A stretch of DNA of 64,000 nt, taken from NCBI GenBank assembly GCA_965242565.1, contig OZ251457.1, positions 2,604,001-2,668,000 of the forward strand, given 5' to 3'. The position numbers and the translations under genes are program-made. The notes beneath the pieces were generated by a model that was not told the origin of the DNA, ran no database searches, and was given only the letters and a program-made list of their open reading frames with translations. The stretch comes from CATQGW01 sp965242565 (GTDB lineage: Bacteria > Chloroflexota > Dehalococcoidia > Bin125). Shown one piece after another: positions 50,679 through 59,650 of the stretch (position 1 is its first letter; every line of letters begins with the position of its first letter).

Positions 50679-51862
50679 GCGCCGCAACGAGCCGCGCCGA
50701 CGCCGGCGCCGCAGCCGAGCGCCGCATCCGCGCCTACGAAGCCATGGGCTGGCACCGCACCGGCTGGAAAGCCGACCACGAAGCGGCCGACTGGCTGATC
50801 GACGAGCTGCAAGCCGCCGGCATCAACGCCCGCGACCAGCGCTTCACCGCCCCGCGCTGGCACTGGAGCGGCAATGTCGAACTGCGCATCGGCCCCTGGT
50901 CGATCCCTGGCGAGCCGCTCTCCGACGGCGGCCTCACCCCGCCCGACGGCGTCGCCGGGCGCGTCGGCTTCGTCGAGAGCGCCGACCTCGGCGGCTACGA
51001 CGGCTCGCCCATCGCCCTCTGGCGGCGCGGCCCCGACGACCGCGACCGCATGGCCGCCGGCGTCTACGACGACCTCGCCCGCCTCGAAGCCGCGGGCGCG
51101 CGCGCCGTCGTCCTGATCATGGGCGACGAACACGGCAATCCCGTCCTGCGTAACGCCGAGCGCCCCTGGGATCCCATCGACCTGCCTGTGCTCCAGGTCG
51201 CCCCTGAAAACGCCGAGGTGGGCGTCGACTGGTCCGAAGAAGCCACAGTCGTCATCACCGGCCGCCGCGAAGAAGTACAGGCCCGTAACGTCGTCGCCGA
51301 AATCCCCGGTACGGACCCAAATGCCGCGCCCGTCGCCCTAATCACGCCCAAATCCGGCTGGTTCACCTGCGCCGCCGAGCGCGGCGGCGGCCTCGCCGTC
51401 TGGCTCGCCGTGGCGGAGCGCATCGTCGCCGGCGAGCGCCCCCGCCGCACCCTCCGACTCGTCGCCAGCAGCGGACACGAACTCCACCACCTCGGCCTCG
51501 AAGCGTATCTGCAATCGCTCGGCGAGACCGTATCGGAAGTATCGGCCTGGCTGCACCTCGGCGCATCGATCGGCGCAAAGCGCGGCACCCCCGCCGTCGC
51601 CGCCTCCGACGACCAGCTCATGTCCATCGCCCGCTCCGCGCTCGAAGCCGACAACATCGAGCGCGCGCCCTTCCCCGTCGGAACCAGCGGCTACGGCGAA
51701 GCCCGCAACATCGCCGAAATCAACGGCCGCTACATCTCCCTGCTCGGCGGCCACCCCTACTTTCACAGCCCCAACGACACCTACGCCAACGCCGTAGACC
51801 CCGACAACCTCGCCCGCCACACCGACGCCGTGGAGCAGATCGCCCGAAAGCTGCTGAGCTGA
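50675..51862 (+). CDS. M28-like protein lacking the usual zinc ligands
   Basis: A 395-residue protein with the aminopeptidase (M28) layout: a PA-like insert in the first half, then the catalytic-core region. Where active enzymes have an H-x-D metal site the sequence reads ITPKSGWFTCAAERGGG. The Glu region is ASSGHELHHLG, and a later HPYFHSPNDTY keeps a His. Loss of the first His/Asp pair suggests no classic two-zinc peptidase activity. It overlaps the monooxygenase gene by four bases (ATGA), so the two act together. Confidence 0.8.
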   Translation: MSAATSRADAGAAAERRIRAYEAMGWHRTGWKADHEAADWLIDELQAAGINARDQRFTAPRWHWSGNVELRIGPWSIPGEPLSDGGLTPPDGVAGRVGFVESADLGGYDGSPIALWRRGPDDRDRMAAGVYDDLARLEAAGARAVVLIMGDEHGNPVLRNAERPWDPIDLPVLQVAPENAEVGVDWSEEATVVITGRREEVQARNVVAEIPGTDPNAAPVALITPKSGWFTCAAERGGGLAVWLAVAERIVAGERPRRTLRLVASSGHELHHLGLEAYLQSLGETVSEVSAWLHLGASIGAKRGTPAVAASDDQLMSIARSALEADNIERAPFPVGTSGYGEARNIAEINGRYISLLGGHPYFHSPNDTYANAVDPDNLARHTDAVEQIARKLLS

Positions 51863-51935
51863 TGAGCCGTCGCAACGGAACAGCCAACCCCTGCTACGCT
51901 GGCGGCAACCCTGCGCGAAAGGCGAATCAGTCGCG

Positions 51936-54176
51936 ATGAAGAACGCCCCGAAGCCCGACCACGTCTCACTACAGAGTCTCGTGACCCGCCTTCGCGAGGG
52001 GCACTACGTGATCCCCGACTTCCAGCGCGAGTTCGAGTGGGAGCCGAAAGACATCCTCGAGCTCATGCGCTCCCTCTTCCTCGACTACTACGTCGGCAGC
52101 CTGCTTTTGTGGAAGGGCAGGCAGGATACGTTCGCATCGCTCGCATGCCAACCGCTGGACGGCTTCCAGGGCAACGGACAGAACAATCGGCAGCACATCG
52201 TGCTCGACGGCCAGCAGCGGCTCAGCGCGATGTACTACGCCTTCATGGCGCCGCCCATCAACGCGCCCAAGAGGAAGGTTCGCTACCTCTACTTCATCCG
52301 CATCGACAAGTTCGTCAACGATGAGCCCGACGAGGCATTCATCTACAACTGGACGCGCTGGGGTGTAAACCTCCTCGCCAATCGCGAAGCGCAATTCGCT
52401 CAGCGCACGTTCCCGCTGGCTGCGATCAGCGACTCATGGGCGCTTCCGTCGTGGTTCGCGGACTACGAGGCGTTCTGGGTGCGGCAGCGTGACGAGGCAG
52501 ACGCCGCCGGCCAGCACGACGAACGCGAAGAGGCGCAACGGGCCATCGATCAAGGCAAGGAATTCGTCGCCTACCTTCGGGAACTGCTCGAAGATTACCA
52601 GATCGCGTACATCGAGCTCGACCAGGATCTGGAGATCGACAAGATCTGCGACACGTTCACCCGCATCAACACCCGAGGTATCCGCCTCGACGTGTTCGAC
52701 CTGATGAACGCGTTGCTGCGCCCCAAAGACGTTCGCCTCAAGGATATGTGGCGCGAAGTTGCGCCGGACCTGGAATTCATCAGGTCCGACAACGCGAACG
52801 TCTACGTCCTACAGGTCATGTCGCTCCTCGTGCAGGAGTACTGCTCGCCGAAGTACATCTACTATCTCTTGCCCGGCGCAAAGCGGCGTTTTCGCGCAGC
52901 CGACGGATCGCTGACCGACCACGTGCTGATTTCCGACGGCGACGACTTCACGCAGCGATGGTCGGAGTCCGTCGAGATCATCAAGAGTGCCGTCGCGCGG
53001 CTCAGCAACCCGCAGGACTTCGGCGCTATCTCCCCCCGCTTCCTGCCCTACGTGTCAATCGTGCCCGCGTTTAGCGCTGCGCTGCATGCCGCCGCGGCCG
53101 CGCCGCCGGCGGACCGGTTGGCGGCAAATCTCAAGGTCCGCGACTGGTACTGGGCGAGCGTGTTCACGAACCGCTATTCCGGCTCCGTCGAGTCAACGGC
53201 AGCGCGCGATGTCCTTGATGTGAAGCAGTGGATCCAGGACGAAGACGCCAAGCCTGACGTGATCAATGAGTTCTCCCAGTGGCTGGCGACGCTCGATCTG
53301 CGAGGCGAGACGCGCAGCGGCCGAGCGACGTACAACGGCGTGATCAACCTCCTCGTCCTGAACGGCGCGCGCGACTGGGTTTCCAACGCTCCCCCAAACG
53401 CAGACGATGTGGACGACCACCACATCATCCCGAAGTCGTGGGGGCGCTGGAACGGCTTGGGCAGCCGGATCGACTCGATCCTCAATCGGGCGCCACTGTC
53501 GTCGGAGACCAACCGCGACATTATCGGAAGCCGCCATCCGAACGAGTACCTACCCGAGTGGATCGCCAGCCAGGGCAAAGAGAACGTCCGCGCGATCCTG
53601 CGTACGCATCTGATTTCCGATGCTGCGTTCGACATCCTGTGCCGCGATCCGTTTGACGGGGACGACTTCGAGGAGTTCCTGACCGAGCGGCAGCGCACGA
53701 TTCAGGATGCGATCGGCGCGCTGTTGGTGAGAGGACGCCTCGATCTCTCGCCGGATCTCCGCGATCTCGACAGCCGCATCGAGGCCGTAGAGCTTGAAGT
53801 CCGGCGCCTCATCGATCGAACGGTCGCCGGGAACGAGACACAGCTGCCGGATCACGTCCGGGCCAAAATTAAAGGGCGGATCGACGGCGCTCTGCGCAAG
53901 CAACCGGGTCTTGCGCCCGACGAATTCGAGCGACTCGATCGTCGCCTCGAGTACGCCGACCTGCACGAACTCGAAGCCGTCATCGTGAACAAGACGCTGT
54001 GGCAGGACTTCAAGTCAACCTTTGGCGCGCCACAGCAAGTGCAGCAGCGCTTCACACAGCTCGGCGATCTCCGCAACGCAATCCGCCATAGCAGGACCGC
54101 CAACGCCGTGACCAAGAAGGACGGCGAGGCCGCAATCCTCTGGTTCGAGCAGGCGTTGGGTATCCGGACGCCCTAG
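51936..54176 (+). CDS. GmrSD-like DUF262/HNH protein with HEPN-like tail
   Basis: A 746-residue protein. The N-terminus is a DUF262 (ParB/Srx-like) domain with VIPDFQREFEWE and the hallmark DGQQRL at residues 91-96, plus FTRINTRGIRLDVFDLMNALL. A DUF1524-type HNH centre follows at HHIIPKSW (from His495) with later Asn/His residues. These two domains define GmrSD type IV enzymes that cut modified DNA. The C-terminal ~110 residues end with LGDLRNAIRHSR (from Arg713 in RNAIRH), an R-x4-H pattern of HEPN domains. Codons are flatter than in neighbours. It shares a CTAG stop with the convergent gene. Confidence 0.88.
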   Translation: MKNAPKPDHVSLQSLVTRLREGHYVIPDFQREFEWEPKDILELMRSLFLDYYVGSLLLWKGRQDTFASLACQPLDGFQGNGQNNRQHIVLDGQQRLSAMYYAFMAPPINAPKRKVRYLYFIRIDKFVNDEPDEAFIYNWTRWGVNLLANREAQFAQRTFPLAAISDSWALPSWFADYEAFWVRQRDEADAAGQHDEREEAQRAIDQGKEFVAYLRELLEDYQIAYIELDQDLEIDKICDTFTRINTRGIRLDVFDLMNALLRPKDVRLKDMWREVAPDLEFIRSDNANVYVLQVMSLLVQEYCSPKYIYYLLPGAKRRFRAADGSLTDHVLISDGDDFTQRWSESVEIIKSAVARLSNPQDFGAISPRFLPYVSIVPAFSAALHAAAAAPPADRLAANLKVRDWYWASVFTNRYSGSVESTAARDVLDVKQWIQDEDAKPDVINEFSQWLATLDLRGETRSGRATYNGVINLLVLNGARDWVSNAPPNADDVDDHHIIPKSWGRWNGLGSRIDSILNRAPLSSETNRDIIGSRHPNEYLPEWIASQGKENVRAILRTHLISDAAFDILCRDPFDGDDFEEFLTERQRTIQDAIGALLVRGRLDLSPDLRDLDSRIEAVELEVRRLIDRTVAGNETQLPDHVRAKIKGRIDGALRKQPGLAPDEFERLDRRLEYADLHELEAVIVNKTLWQDFKSTFGAPQQVQQRFTQLGDLRNAIRHSRTANAVTKKDGEAAILWFEQALGIRTP

Positions 54177-55360
54177 CCCGCCCCGCTCCGCCGCAGCCGC
54201 ACCCCGACCTCCCCCAGCACCTCCCACGTATGCTCCCCCAGCAGCGGCGGACGACGCCAAATCCGCCACGGCGTCGCCGACAGCTTGTACGGCGCGCCCG
54301 GCAGCCGCACACCCGCCGTCTCCGCCCAGAACTCCCGCGCCCGCAGATGCTCCGACTCGGCCACCTCCCCGATCGTCTGCACCGGCTGAAACGAAATCCG
54401 ATTCTCGCTGAACTGCTTCCACAACTCCGCCTTCGTCCGCTCCCGCATCCACGGATGCCAGAGCGCGTCCAACTCGTCCGCGTGCTGAAACGCCAGCCAG
54501 CGGTTCTGCAGCCGCTCATCGTCGCGCCACTCCGGATCGCCCAGCAGCTCCAGAAAACTCTCCCACTGGCGGTCCACCATCGTGATCACCTCGAAATATC
54601 CATCCTTCACCGGCGTCACCTGCCACGGATAAAACGCATTCATCCGCACACCCGCCCGCCCGCGCGACTGCCCCGTAAACACATACGCCGCCACCCCCGC
54701 GCCCGCCATCACCGAGCCGACGATATCGACGATCGACAGCCAGATATGCTGCCCGCCGTCCCCATCCGCCGCGCGCGCCGCCCGCCGACCCAGCAGCGCC
54801 GAAATCGCCCCGTGAATCCCGCCCTGATACAGCGGCGCGTCGTACGGCAATCCCAGCGGCGCCTTGTCCGGATCGCCGATCCGGTACGAAATCCCCGACG
54901 CCATCGAAGTCGTCAGCGACGACGCCTGCCAGCCCTCCCGCTCCGTCCCGATCCCGAACGTCGTAATCGAAACCGCCACCAGATCTGCGTTGCCCGCCGC
55001 CAGCTCCTCCCAGCTCAGCCCCAGCGCCCGCTGCTCCGCAATCGGCCGCGTCGTGATCACCGCCTCGCACGACGCCGCCAGCCCCCGGAACAGCCGCCGC
55101 CCCGCCGCCGTGCGCAGATCCAGCGACACGCTCCGCTTGTTCGTGTCCAGAAACAGATGCAGCCCGCCCAGCTCCCGGTCCGGCGCGTCCCCGGGAAACG
55201 GCCCACGCCGCCGCACCGCGTCGCCCTCCGGCGGCTCTACCTTGATCACGTCCGCGCCCAAATCCGCCAGCAGCTTCCCCGCGTAGGCCGCCGCAATCCC
55301 GCCGCCGTCCTCCAGGACGCGGAAGCCCGCCAGCGCCTGCGCTGCCGCCGAATCAGTCAT
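54173..55360 (-). CDS. CaiB/BaiF-family protein, catalytic Asp apparently lost
   Basis: A 395-residue class III CoA-transferase-fold protein. The N-terminal GFRVLEDGGGIAAAYAGKLLADLGADVIKVEPP is typical, as is NKRSVSLDL. At the site where the catalytic Asp normally precedes a Gly (D-x-x-x-G), it reads APLYQGGIHGA, with Pro in the Asp position. It may be a CoA-binding or racemase-like member, or use another residue. It is convergent with the DUF262 gene (four-base overlap) and divergent from the SDR gene at 55451. Confidence 0.88.
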   Translation of the reverse strand: MTDSAAAQALAGFRVLEDGGGIAAAYAGKLLADLGADVIKVEPPEGDAVRRRGPFPGDAPDRELGGLHLFLDTNKRSVSLDLRTAAGRRLFRGLAASCEAVITTRPIAEQRALGLSWEELAAGNADLVAVSITTFGIGTEREGWQASSLTTSMASGISYRIGDPDKAPLGLPYDAPLYQGGIHGAISALLGRRAARAADGDGGQHIWLSIVDIVGSVMAGAGVAAYVFTGQSRGRAGVRMNAFYPWQVTPVKDGYFEVITMVDRQWESFLELLGDPEWRDDERLQNRWLAFQHADELDALWHPWMRERTKAELWKQFSENRISFQPVQTIGEVAESEHLRAREFWAETAGVRLPGAPYKLSATPWRIWRRPPLLGEHTWEVLGEVGVRLRRSGAG

Positions 55361-55450
55361 CGCCCGCGAGGATACCTACAATGCGCGCAACAGCGCGCGC
55401 GGCCCGGGCCGCGACCGGCTGCGCGACTCACTGAGTGAGGGAGACGCGAC

Positions 55451-56290
55451 ATGGACAACCTCAGCGGCAAAACCGCGCTCGTCACCGGCGCCGGCAGCGG
55501 CATCGGACGCGGCATCGCGCTCGCCCTCGCCGCCGAGGGCGCAAACATCGTCCTGGCCGACATCGAGCAGGACGCCGTCACTGCGGCCGCCCGCGATGTT
55601 GAAGCGCTGGAGGTCCGCGCCCTCGCCGTCCAGCTCGACGTGACCGACGAATCCGCCCAACGCGCCCTCGCCGACCGCATCGAAGCCGAATTCGGCGCGC
55701 TCCACCTCATCTGCCTCAACGCTGGCGTGCTCAGCTCCGAACTCGTCGGCGAGGCGAGCGAGACCGATTGGCAATGGGCCTTCGGCGTCAACGTCTTCGG
55801 CGTCGCCCGCGGCGTCCGCGCCTGCCTGCCCGCCCTGCGCCGCCAGGCCCCTGACGCCCACATCCTGATCACCGTCTCCGTCGCCGGCCTCCGCCCCAAC
55901 GAAGCCGCCCCCATCGGCGTCTACAGCGCCAGCAAACACGCCGCCCTCGCCTACGCCGAAGTGCTGCACAACGAACTCGCCGCCGAAAGCATCGGCGTCT
56001 CCGCCCTCTGCCCCGGCGGCGTCCGCACCAAAATCGGCGTCGCCGGGCGCAACCGCCACGACGAATACGGCGGCCCCAACGACGACGTCTCCTTCGGCCA
56101 GAGCGGCACCGGCCTCTCCGGCGGCATGGACCCCGAAGAGGCCGGCCGTATCGCCGTCCGCGGCCTCAAAGCCGGCCGCCGGCTGGTCCTCACTCACCCC
56201 GAAACCCGCGCGCAGGTCGAAGCCCGCTACGCCCGCATCATGGACGACTACGACTACCTCGAAACCGCCAACGCCGCCGACACCGAGTGA
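55451..56290 (+). CDS. Short-chain dehydrogenase/reductase (SDR)
   Basis: A 279-residue SDR. TGAGSGIG (about residues 12-19), LNAGV, Ser in ITVSVAG and YSASK are all present, so the catalytic set is complete. Asp in VLADIEQD after the second strand favours NAD. The C-terminus extends beyond a classical SDR by about 25 residues. GAGGGAG precedes the ATG. An MBL hydrolase gene follows after 23 bases, probably in one operon. Confidence 0.93.
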   Translation: MDNLSGKTALVTGAGSGIGRGIALALAAEGANIVLADIEQDAVTAAARDVEALEVRALAVQLDVTDESAQRALADRIEAEFGALHLICLNAGVLSSELVGEASETDWQWAFGVNVFGVARGVRACLPALRRQAPDAHILITVSVAGLRPNEAAPIGVYSASKHAALAYAEVLHNELAAESIGVSALCPGGVRTKIGVAGRNRHDEYGGPNDDVSFGQSGTGLSGGMDPEEAGRIAVRGLKAGRRLVLTHPETRAQVEARYARIMDDYDYLETANAADTE

Positions 56291-56313
56291 GGAAATCGGG
56301 TAAGGAAACCGCA

Positions 56314-57264
56314 ATGAGCACCGAACAGATCCCCGCCGACGCCCAACTCCCCGATCCCGAAATCGTCGAAGTCTCCGCAGGCGTCTTCGCTTACATCCAG
56401 CACGACGGCTCCTGGTGCCTCAACAACCCCGCCTTCGTAACGGCCGGCGACCAGGTAATCGCCGTCGACGCCTGCGCCACCGAGCGCCGCACCCGCCTCT
56501 TCCGCGACGCCATCGCCCACATCTCCGCACAACCCGTGCGCACCCTGATCAACACCCACGCCCACCTCGACCACACCTTCGGCAACTACCTCTTCGCCGA
56601 GGACGCCGTGATCGTCGGCCACGCCAACTGCCGCGCCGAAATCCTCCACGACGCCCCCCAACTGCCCGACCGCGCCCGCCAGATGTTCCCCTCCGTCGAG
56701 TGGGGCGCAATCGAAGTCGTCGCCCCCTCCGTAACCTTCCAGGACCGCCTCTCGCTCTACGCCGGCGAACTCGAACTGCAACTCATCTACGTCTCCCCCG
56801 CCCACACCAACACCGACGCAATCGTCTGGCTGCCCGAACGCAAACTCGTCATCGCCGGCGATATCGTCTTCCACAAAGGCACCCCCTTCGCCCTGATGGG
56901 CTCCGTCGCCGGCTGGCTCGACGCCCTCGACCGCATCCGCGCCCTCGGCGCCGAAACCATCATCCCCGGCCACGGCCCCGTCGCCGGACCCGAAGTACTG
57001 GACGACGTCGCCGACTACCTCCGCTTCGTCCAACAGTCCGCCAAAGCTGGTTACGACGCCGGCGCAGCCCCGCTCGAAGTCGCCCGCGACCTCGACCTCG
57101 GCCGCTTCGCCGAGTGGACCGATACCGAGCGGATCGTCGGCAACCTCCACCGCGCCTACAGCGAACTCCGCGGCGAGCCGCGCGGCGCCCAAATCGACAC
57201 CGCAGCCGCATTCGCCGAAATGCTCGCCTACAACGGCAACCGGCCCCTCCGCTGCCTCGCCTGA
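56314..57264 (+). CDS. MBL-fold metallo-hydrolase
   Basis: A 316-residue metallo-beta-lactamase-fold hydrolase. The binuclear metal motif is THAHLDH (near residue 83), with later SPAHTNTD, an Asp in VIAGDIV and His in IPGHGPV. The set is complete. Relatives include glyoxalase II-like enzymes and cyclases; the substrate is unknown. The start at 56314 is chosen because AAGGA lies seven bases upstream. The gene is convergent with the ferritin-like pair. Confidence 0.93.
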   Translation: MSTEQIPADAQLPDPEIVEVSAGVFAYIQHDGSWCLNNPAFVTAGDQVIAVDACATERRTRLFRDAIAHISAQPVRTLINTHAHLDHTFGNYLFAEDAVIVGHANCRAEILHDAPQLPDRARQMFPSVEWGAIEVVAPSVTFQDRLSLYAGELELQLIYVSPAHTNTDAIVWLPERKLVIAGDIVFHKGTPFALMGSVAGWLDALDRIRALGAETIIPGHGPVAGPEVLDDVADYLRFVQQSAKAGYDAGAAPLEVARDLDLGRFAEWTDTERIVGNLHRAYSELRGEPRGAQIDTAAAFAEMLAYNGNRPLRCLA

Positions 57265-57286
57265 CCCGCTGCGGCCGACGCCCCCC

Positions 57287-58393
57287 TCAGACCGGAATCT
57301 TCTCCTCCGGCGCCGGAATCGGAATCGCCGCCCAGCGCCGCAGCGGCTCGCTCAGACGATCCCGCCGATCGCCCAGATGGCACTGCTCCAGGTGCTCCAG
57401 GTAGAGCTCGACCTGGGCTTTGCGGAGGGCCGCCACGTCGACCATCGCTTCTTCCGCCTGTTCGCGGCCCTCGGCCATGATCACGGCCAGCGCGGAGTAG
57501 AGCGTGTCGTCCTCGTCGTGCGCCAGGTACCACTCGGCCTTGTTCAGGTAGCGGTGGATTTCCTCGCGCCGGACCGGCTCCTTGAGCATCAGGTAGCGCA
57601 TGTGGTCCACCCAGTAGCGGAGGTGGCGCTCGGTGTCTTGCGCGCAGCGGCGGAAGATTTCCCGCTCGGCCTCGTTTTGCGACAGGCCCTCCCCATCGCG
57701 CAGCAGGGCGAGCAGCATCGTGTCGTGCATCAGCGAGGCGACGACGAACTCGGAGAAGGTGTAGGACTGGACGATCGGCAGCATCTTCCAGTTGCGCCCG
57801 CCGCGCCCGAGGCCGCCGCCGTTCGCCAGCGCCCGCTTGCGCCACACCTCGTACAGCCGCGCCGCGTCGAACACGACGGTGCCGAGGAAGAGCTTGACCT
57901 CGATGAAGCCGTAGGAGATCTCCTGTAGCCAGCGGCCGGCGGTCTGGGCTTTGGCCCAGCCGTATTCGGAGAGCAGCGTGGCGATCTGGCAGATCGCCCG
58001 CTCGACATCGCCGTCCAGCGGCTTGAGCGATTCCCAGGGGATTTCGGTCGAGGAGTTCCAACGATCCTGAATGGCGTCCTCGTAGAGGTCCGCGCAGAGG
58101 TCGGACCAGACCTCGGACTTGTCGAAGATCGAGTAGCCCATCTGCTCCGTGCGGGTGTCGGGGATCGCGCCGCGCGGAATCTCCGTGTTGTTTTCCCAGC
58201 GCTCCGGCACCTCGCCGTACACATCCACGTTCAGCAGCGAGAAGCGCAGGCCGCCCGTCGCCGGGTCGGCCTGCTCCTTCGCCTTCACGCCCCAGTGGAC
58301 GGGAATCTCCAGCCAGTCCGAGGGCAGGCCCGACGCCTCCAGACGCTCGCGCGCCGAAGCGATCACCTGCCGCGTGTCGGTTGCGTCGCTCAT
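57287..58393 (-). CDS. Ferritin-like R2-type protein with degenerate metal site
   Basis: A 368-residue protein homologous to the next upstream gene product. Shared segments include NVDVYGEVP, RWNSSTEIPWESL, KRALANGGG and NEAEREIF. Of the six diiron ligands seen in the paralog, only Glu143 and His257 remain. The ExxH of helix 2 has become Ala177/Leu180, the helix 3 Glu is Ser214, and the helix 4 Glu is Thr254. It therefore probably cannot hold a diiron centre and may serve as the inactive subunit of a heteromer. It lies 25 bases downstream of its paralog in the same operon. Confidence 0.85.
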   Translation of the reverse strand: MSDATDTRQVIASARERLEASGLPSDWLEIPVHWGVKAKEQADPATGGLRFSLLNVDVYGEVPERWENNTEIPRGAIPDTRTEQMGYSIFDKSEVWSDLCADLYEDAIQDRWNSSTEIPWESLKPLDGDVERAICQIATLLSEYGWAKAQTAGRWLQEISYGFIEVKLFLGTVVFDAARLYEVWRKRALANGGGLGRGGRNWKMLPIVQSYTFSEFVVASLMHDTMLLALLRDGEGLSQNEAEREIFRRCAQDTERHLRYWVDHMRYLMLKEPVRREEIHRYLNKAEWYLAHDEDDTLYSALAVIMAEGREQAEEAMVDVAALRKAQVELYLEHLEQCHLGDRRDRLSEPLRRWAAIPIPAPEEKIPV

Positions 58394-58418
58394 GCTGCCC
58401 CCGAGCCTGTGGCGGTCC

Positions 58419-59480
58419 CTAGTTGTCCTCGATCGCGCCGGCCAGCGCCGGGTGCAGGCGGCCCGTTTCCTGCCGACCGCCCAGCCCGGCCACGTCCAGC
58501 CGGTGCAGGTACTCCAGCACCTGCTTGCGCCGCACATGCCAGAACAGCCGCCAGCCCTCGTCCACATCGCCGTCGCCGAGCAGGTACACGAGCGCGCCAG
58601 CCAGCCCCGGGTTGGCCTGGTCGGGGTCGACCAGGGTGTCCTCGAACATGTCGAGCGTCCAGTGGACCTCTTCGGCCTTTTCGGGCGCGTTTTCGAGGGT
58701 GTACTTGAGGTGGGTGACGCCGAACGCCACGTGCCGCGACTCGTCCTGCGCGGCGAGGCGGAAGATCCGCTTTTCGGCCTCGTTGTGGGCGATCAGTTCG
58801 CCGAGGCGGAAGAGCGACTGCACGAAGCCCTCGCCCAGAATGTGCAGCATCGAGGACATCTGGGTGAAGTCCTCGGCCTCCAGAATCTGCCGCAGCCCGC
58901 CGCCGCCGCCCTGCAGCAGCAGCCCGCCGCCGTTGGCCAGCGCGCGCTTGCGGAAGACGTCGGTGTGGCGCGCTTCGTCCATCACCTGCGACATGAGGAA
59001 CAGCCCCGACTCGTAGTGGTCGGCGGCGATGCGCGGCAGCCACTTGCCGGGCACATCGCCGGCGATGAACTCGACCTCGGTCAGCGAGGTGCAGAGCTGC
59101 GCCATCGCACGCTCAATGTCTTCGGGCAGGTCGTCCAGCGTGTCCCAGGGGATGTCCGTCGCCGAGGACCACTGCCGCGACACCGCCTCGTCGTAGAGCA
59201 GGGCGGCCGAGTCGGAGAACGTCTCCGTCGCTTCGCCGATCACGTAGCCGAGCCGGGGCGACTGGGTGGGGGCCGCCGCGCCGCGCGGGCGCGCGGTGTG
59301 GTCCGCCGCCATCGCCGGGATTTCGCCGTAGAGCGAGTCGTTGATCTGCTGCAGGGTCAGGCCCTTGCGGCCGGGCTCGGATTGGACGCCCCATTCGGTG
59401 TCGAGGTTCAGCCACGACAGGTCCAGATCGGGCGCCTCCGGCTCCAGCTGCATCTCGGAAAGTTTCTCTTCGGTCACCAT
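58419..59480 (-). CDS. Ferritin-like R2-type diiron protein
   Basis: A 353-residue helical protein of the ribonucleotide-reductase-R2/R2-like oxidase type. Putative metal ligands are Glu135 (LTEVEF), Glu169 and His172 (DEARH), Glu217 (LGEGF), and Glu247 and His250 (DESRH), a full E...ExxH...E...ExxH set. No reductase subunit is nearby, so an oxidase or oxygenase role is more likely than RNR. The start at 59480 is fixed by GAGGAG eight bases upstream; longer forms lack it. Its degenerate paralog follows. Confidence 0.88.
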   Translation of the reverse strand: MVTEEKLSEMQLEPEAPDLDLSWLNLDTEWGVQSEPGRKGLTLQQINDSLYGEIPAMAADHTARPRGAAAPTQSPRLGYVIGEATETFSDSAALLYDEAVSRQWSSATDIPWDTLDDLPEDIERAMAQLCTSLTEVEFIAGDVPGKWLPRIAADHYESGLFLMSQVMDEARHTDVFRKRALANGGGLLLQGGGGGLRQILEAEDFTQMSSMLHILGEGFVQSLFRLGELIAHNEAEKRIFRLAAQDESRHVAFGVTHLKYTLENAPEKAEEVHWTLDMFEDTLVDPDQANPGLAGALVYLLGDGDVDEGWRLFWHVRRKQVLEYLHRLDVAGLGGRQETGRLHPALAGAIEDN

Positions 59481-59650
59481 CGGAATTCTCCTCATCATGA
59501 GCGCGTGTCCCAACGCGCCCGCATCGGTATGCGCGCAAGCTACCAAATTTCACACGGCCTTGTCGCCTCCCTCTTTGTCGCCCCCGCCTTGCCGCCCTCT
59601 GCCGCCTGCCGTCGTCCGGCTAGCATTGGAGAGCGAACGGAGGGGCGCGG

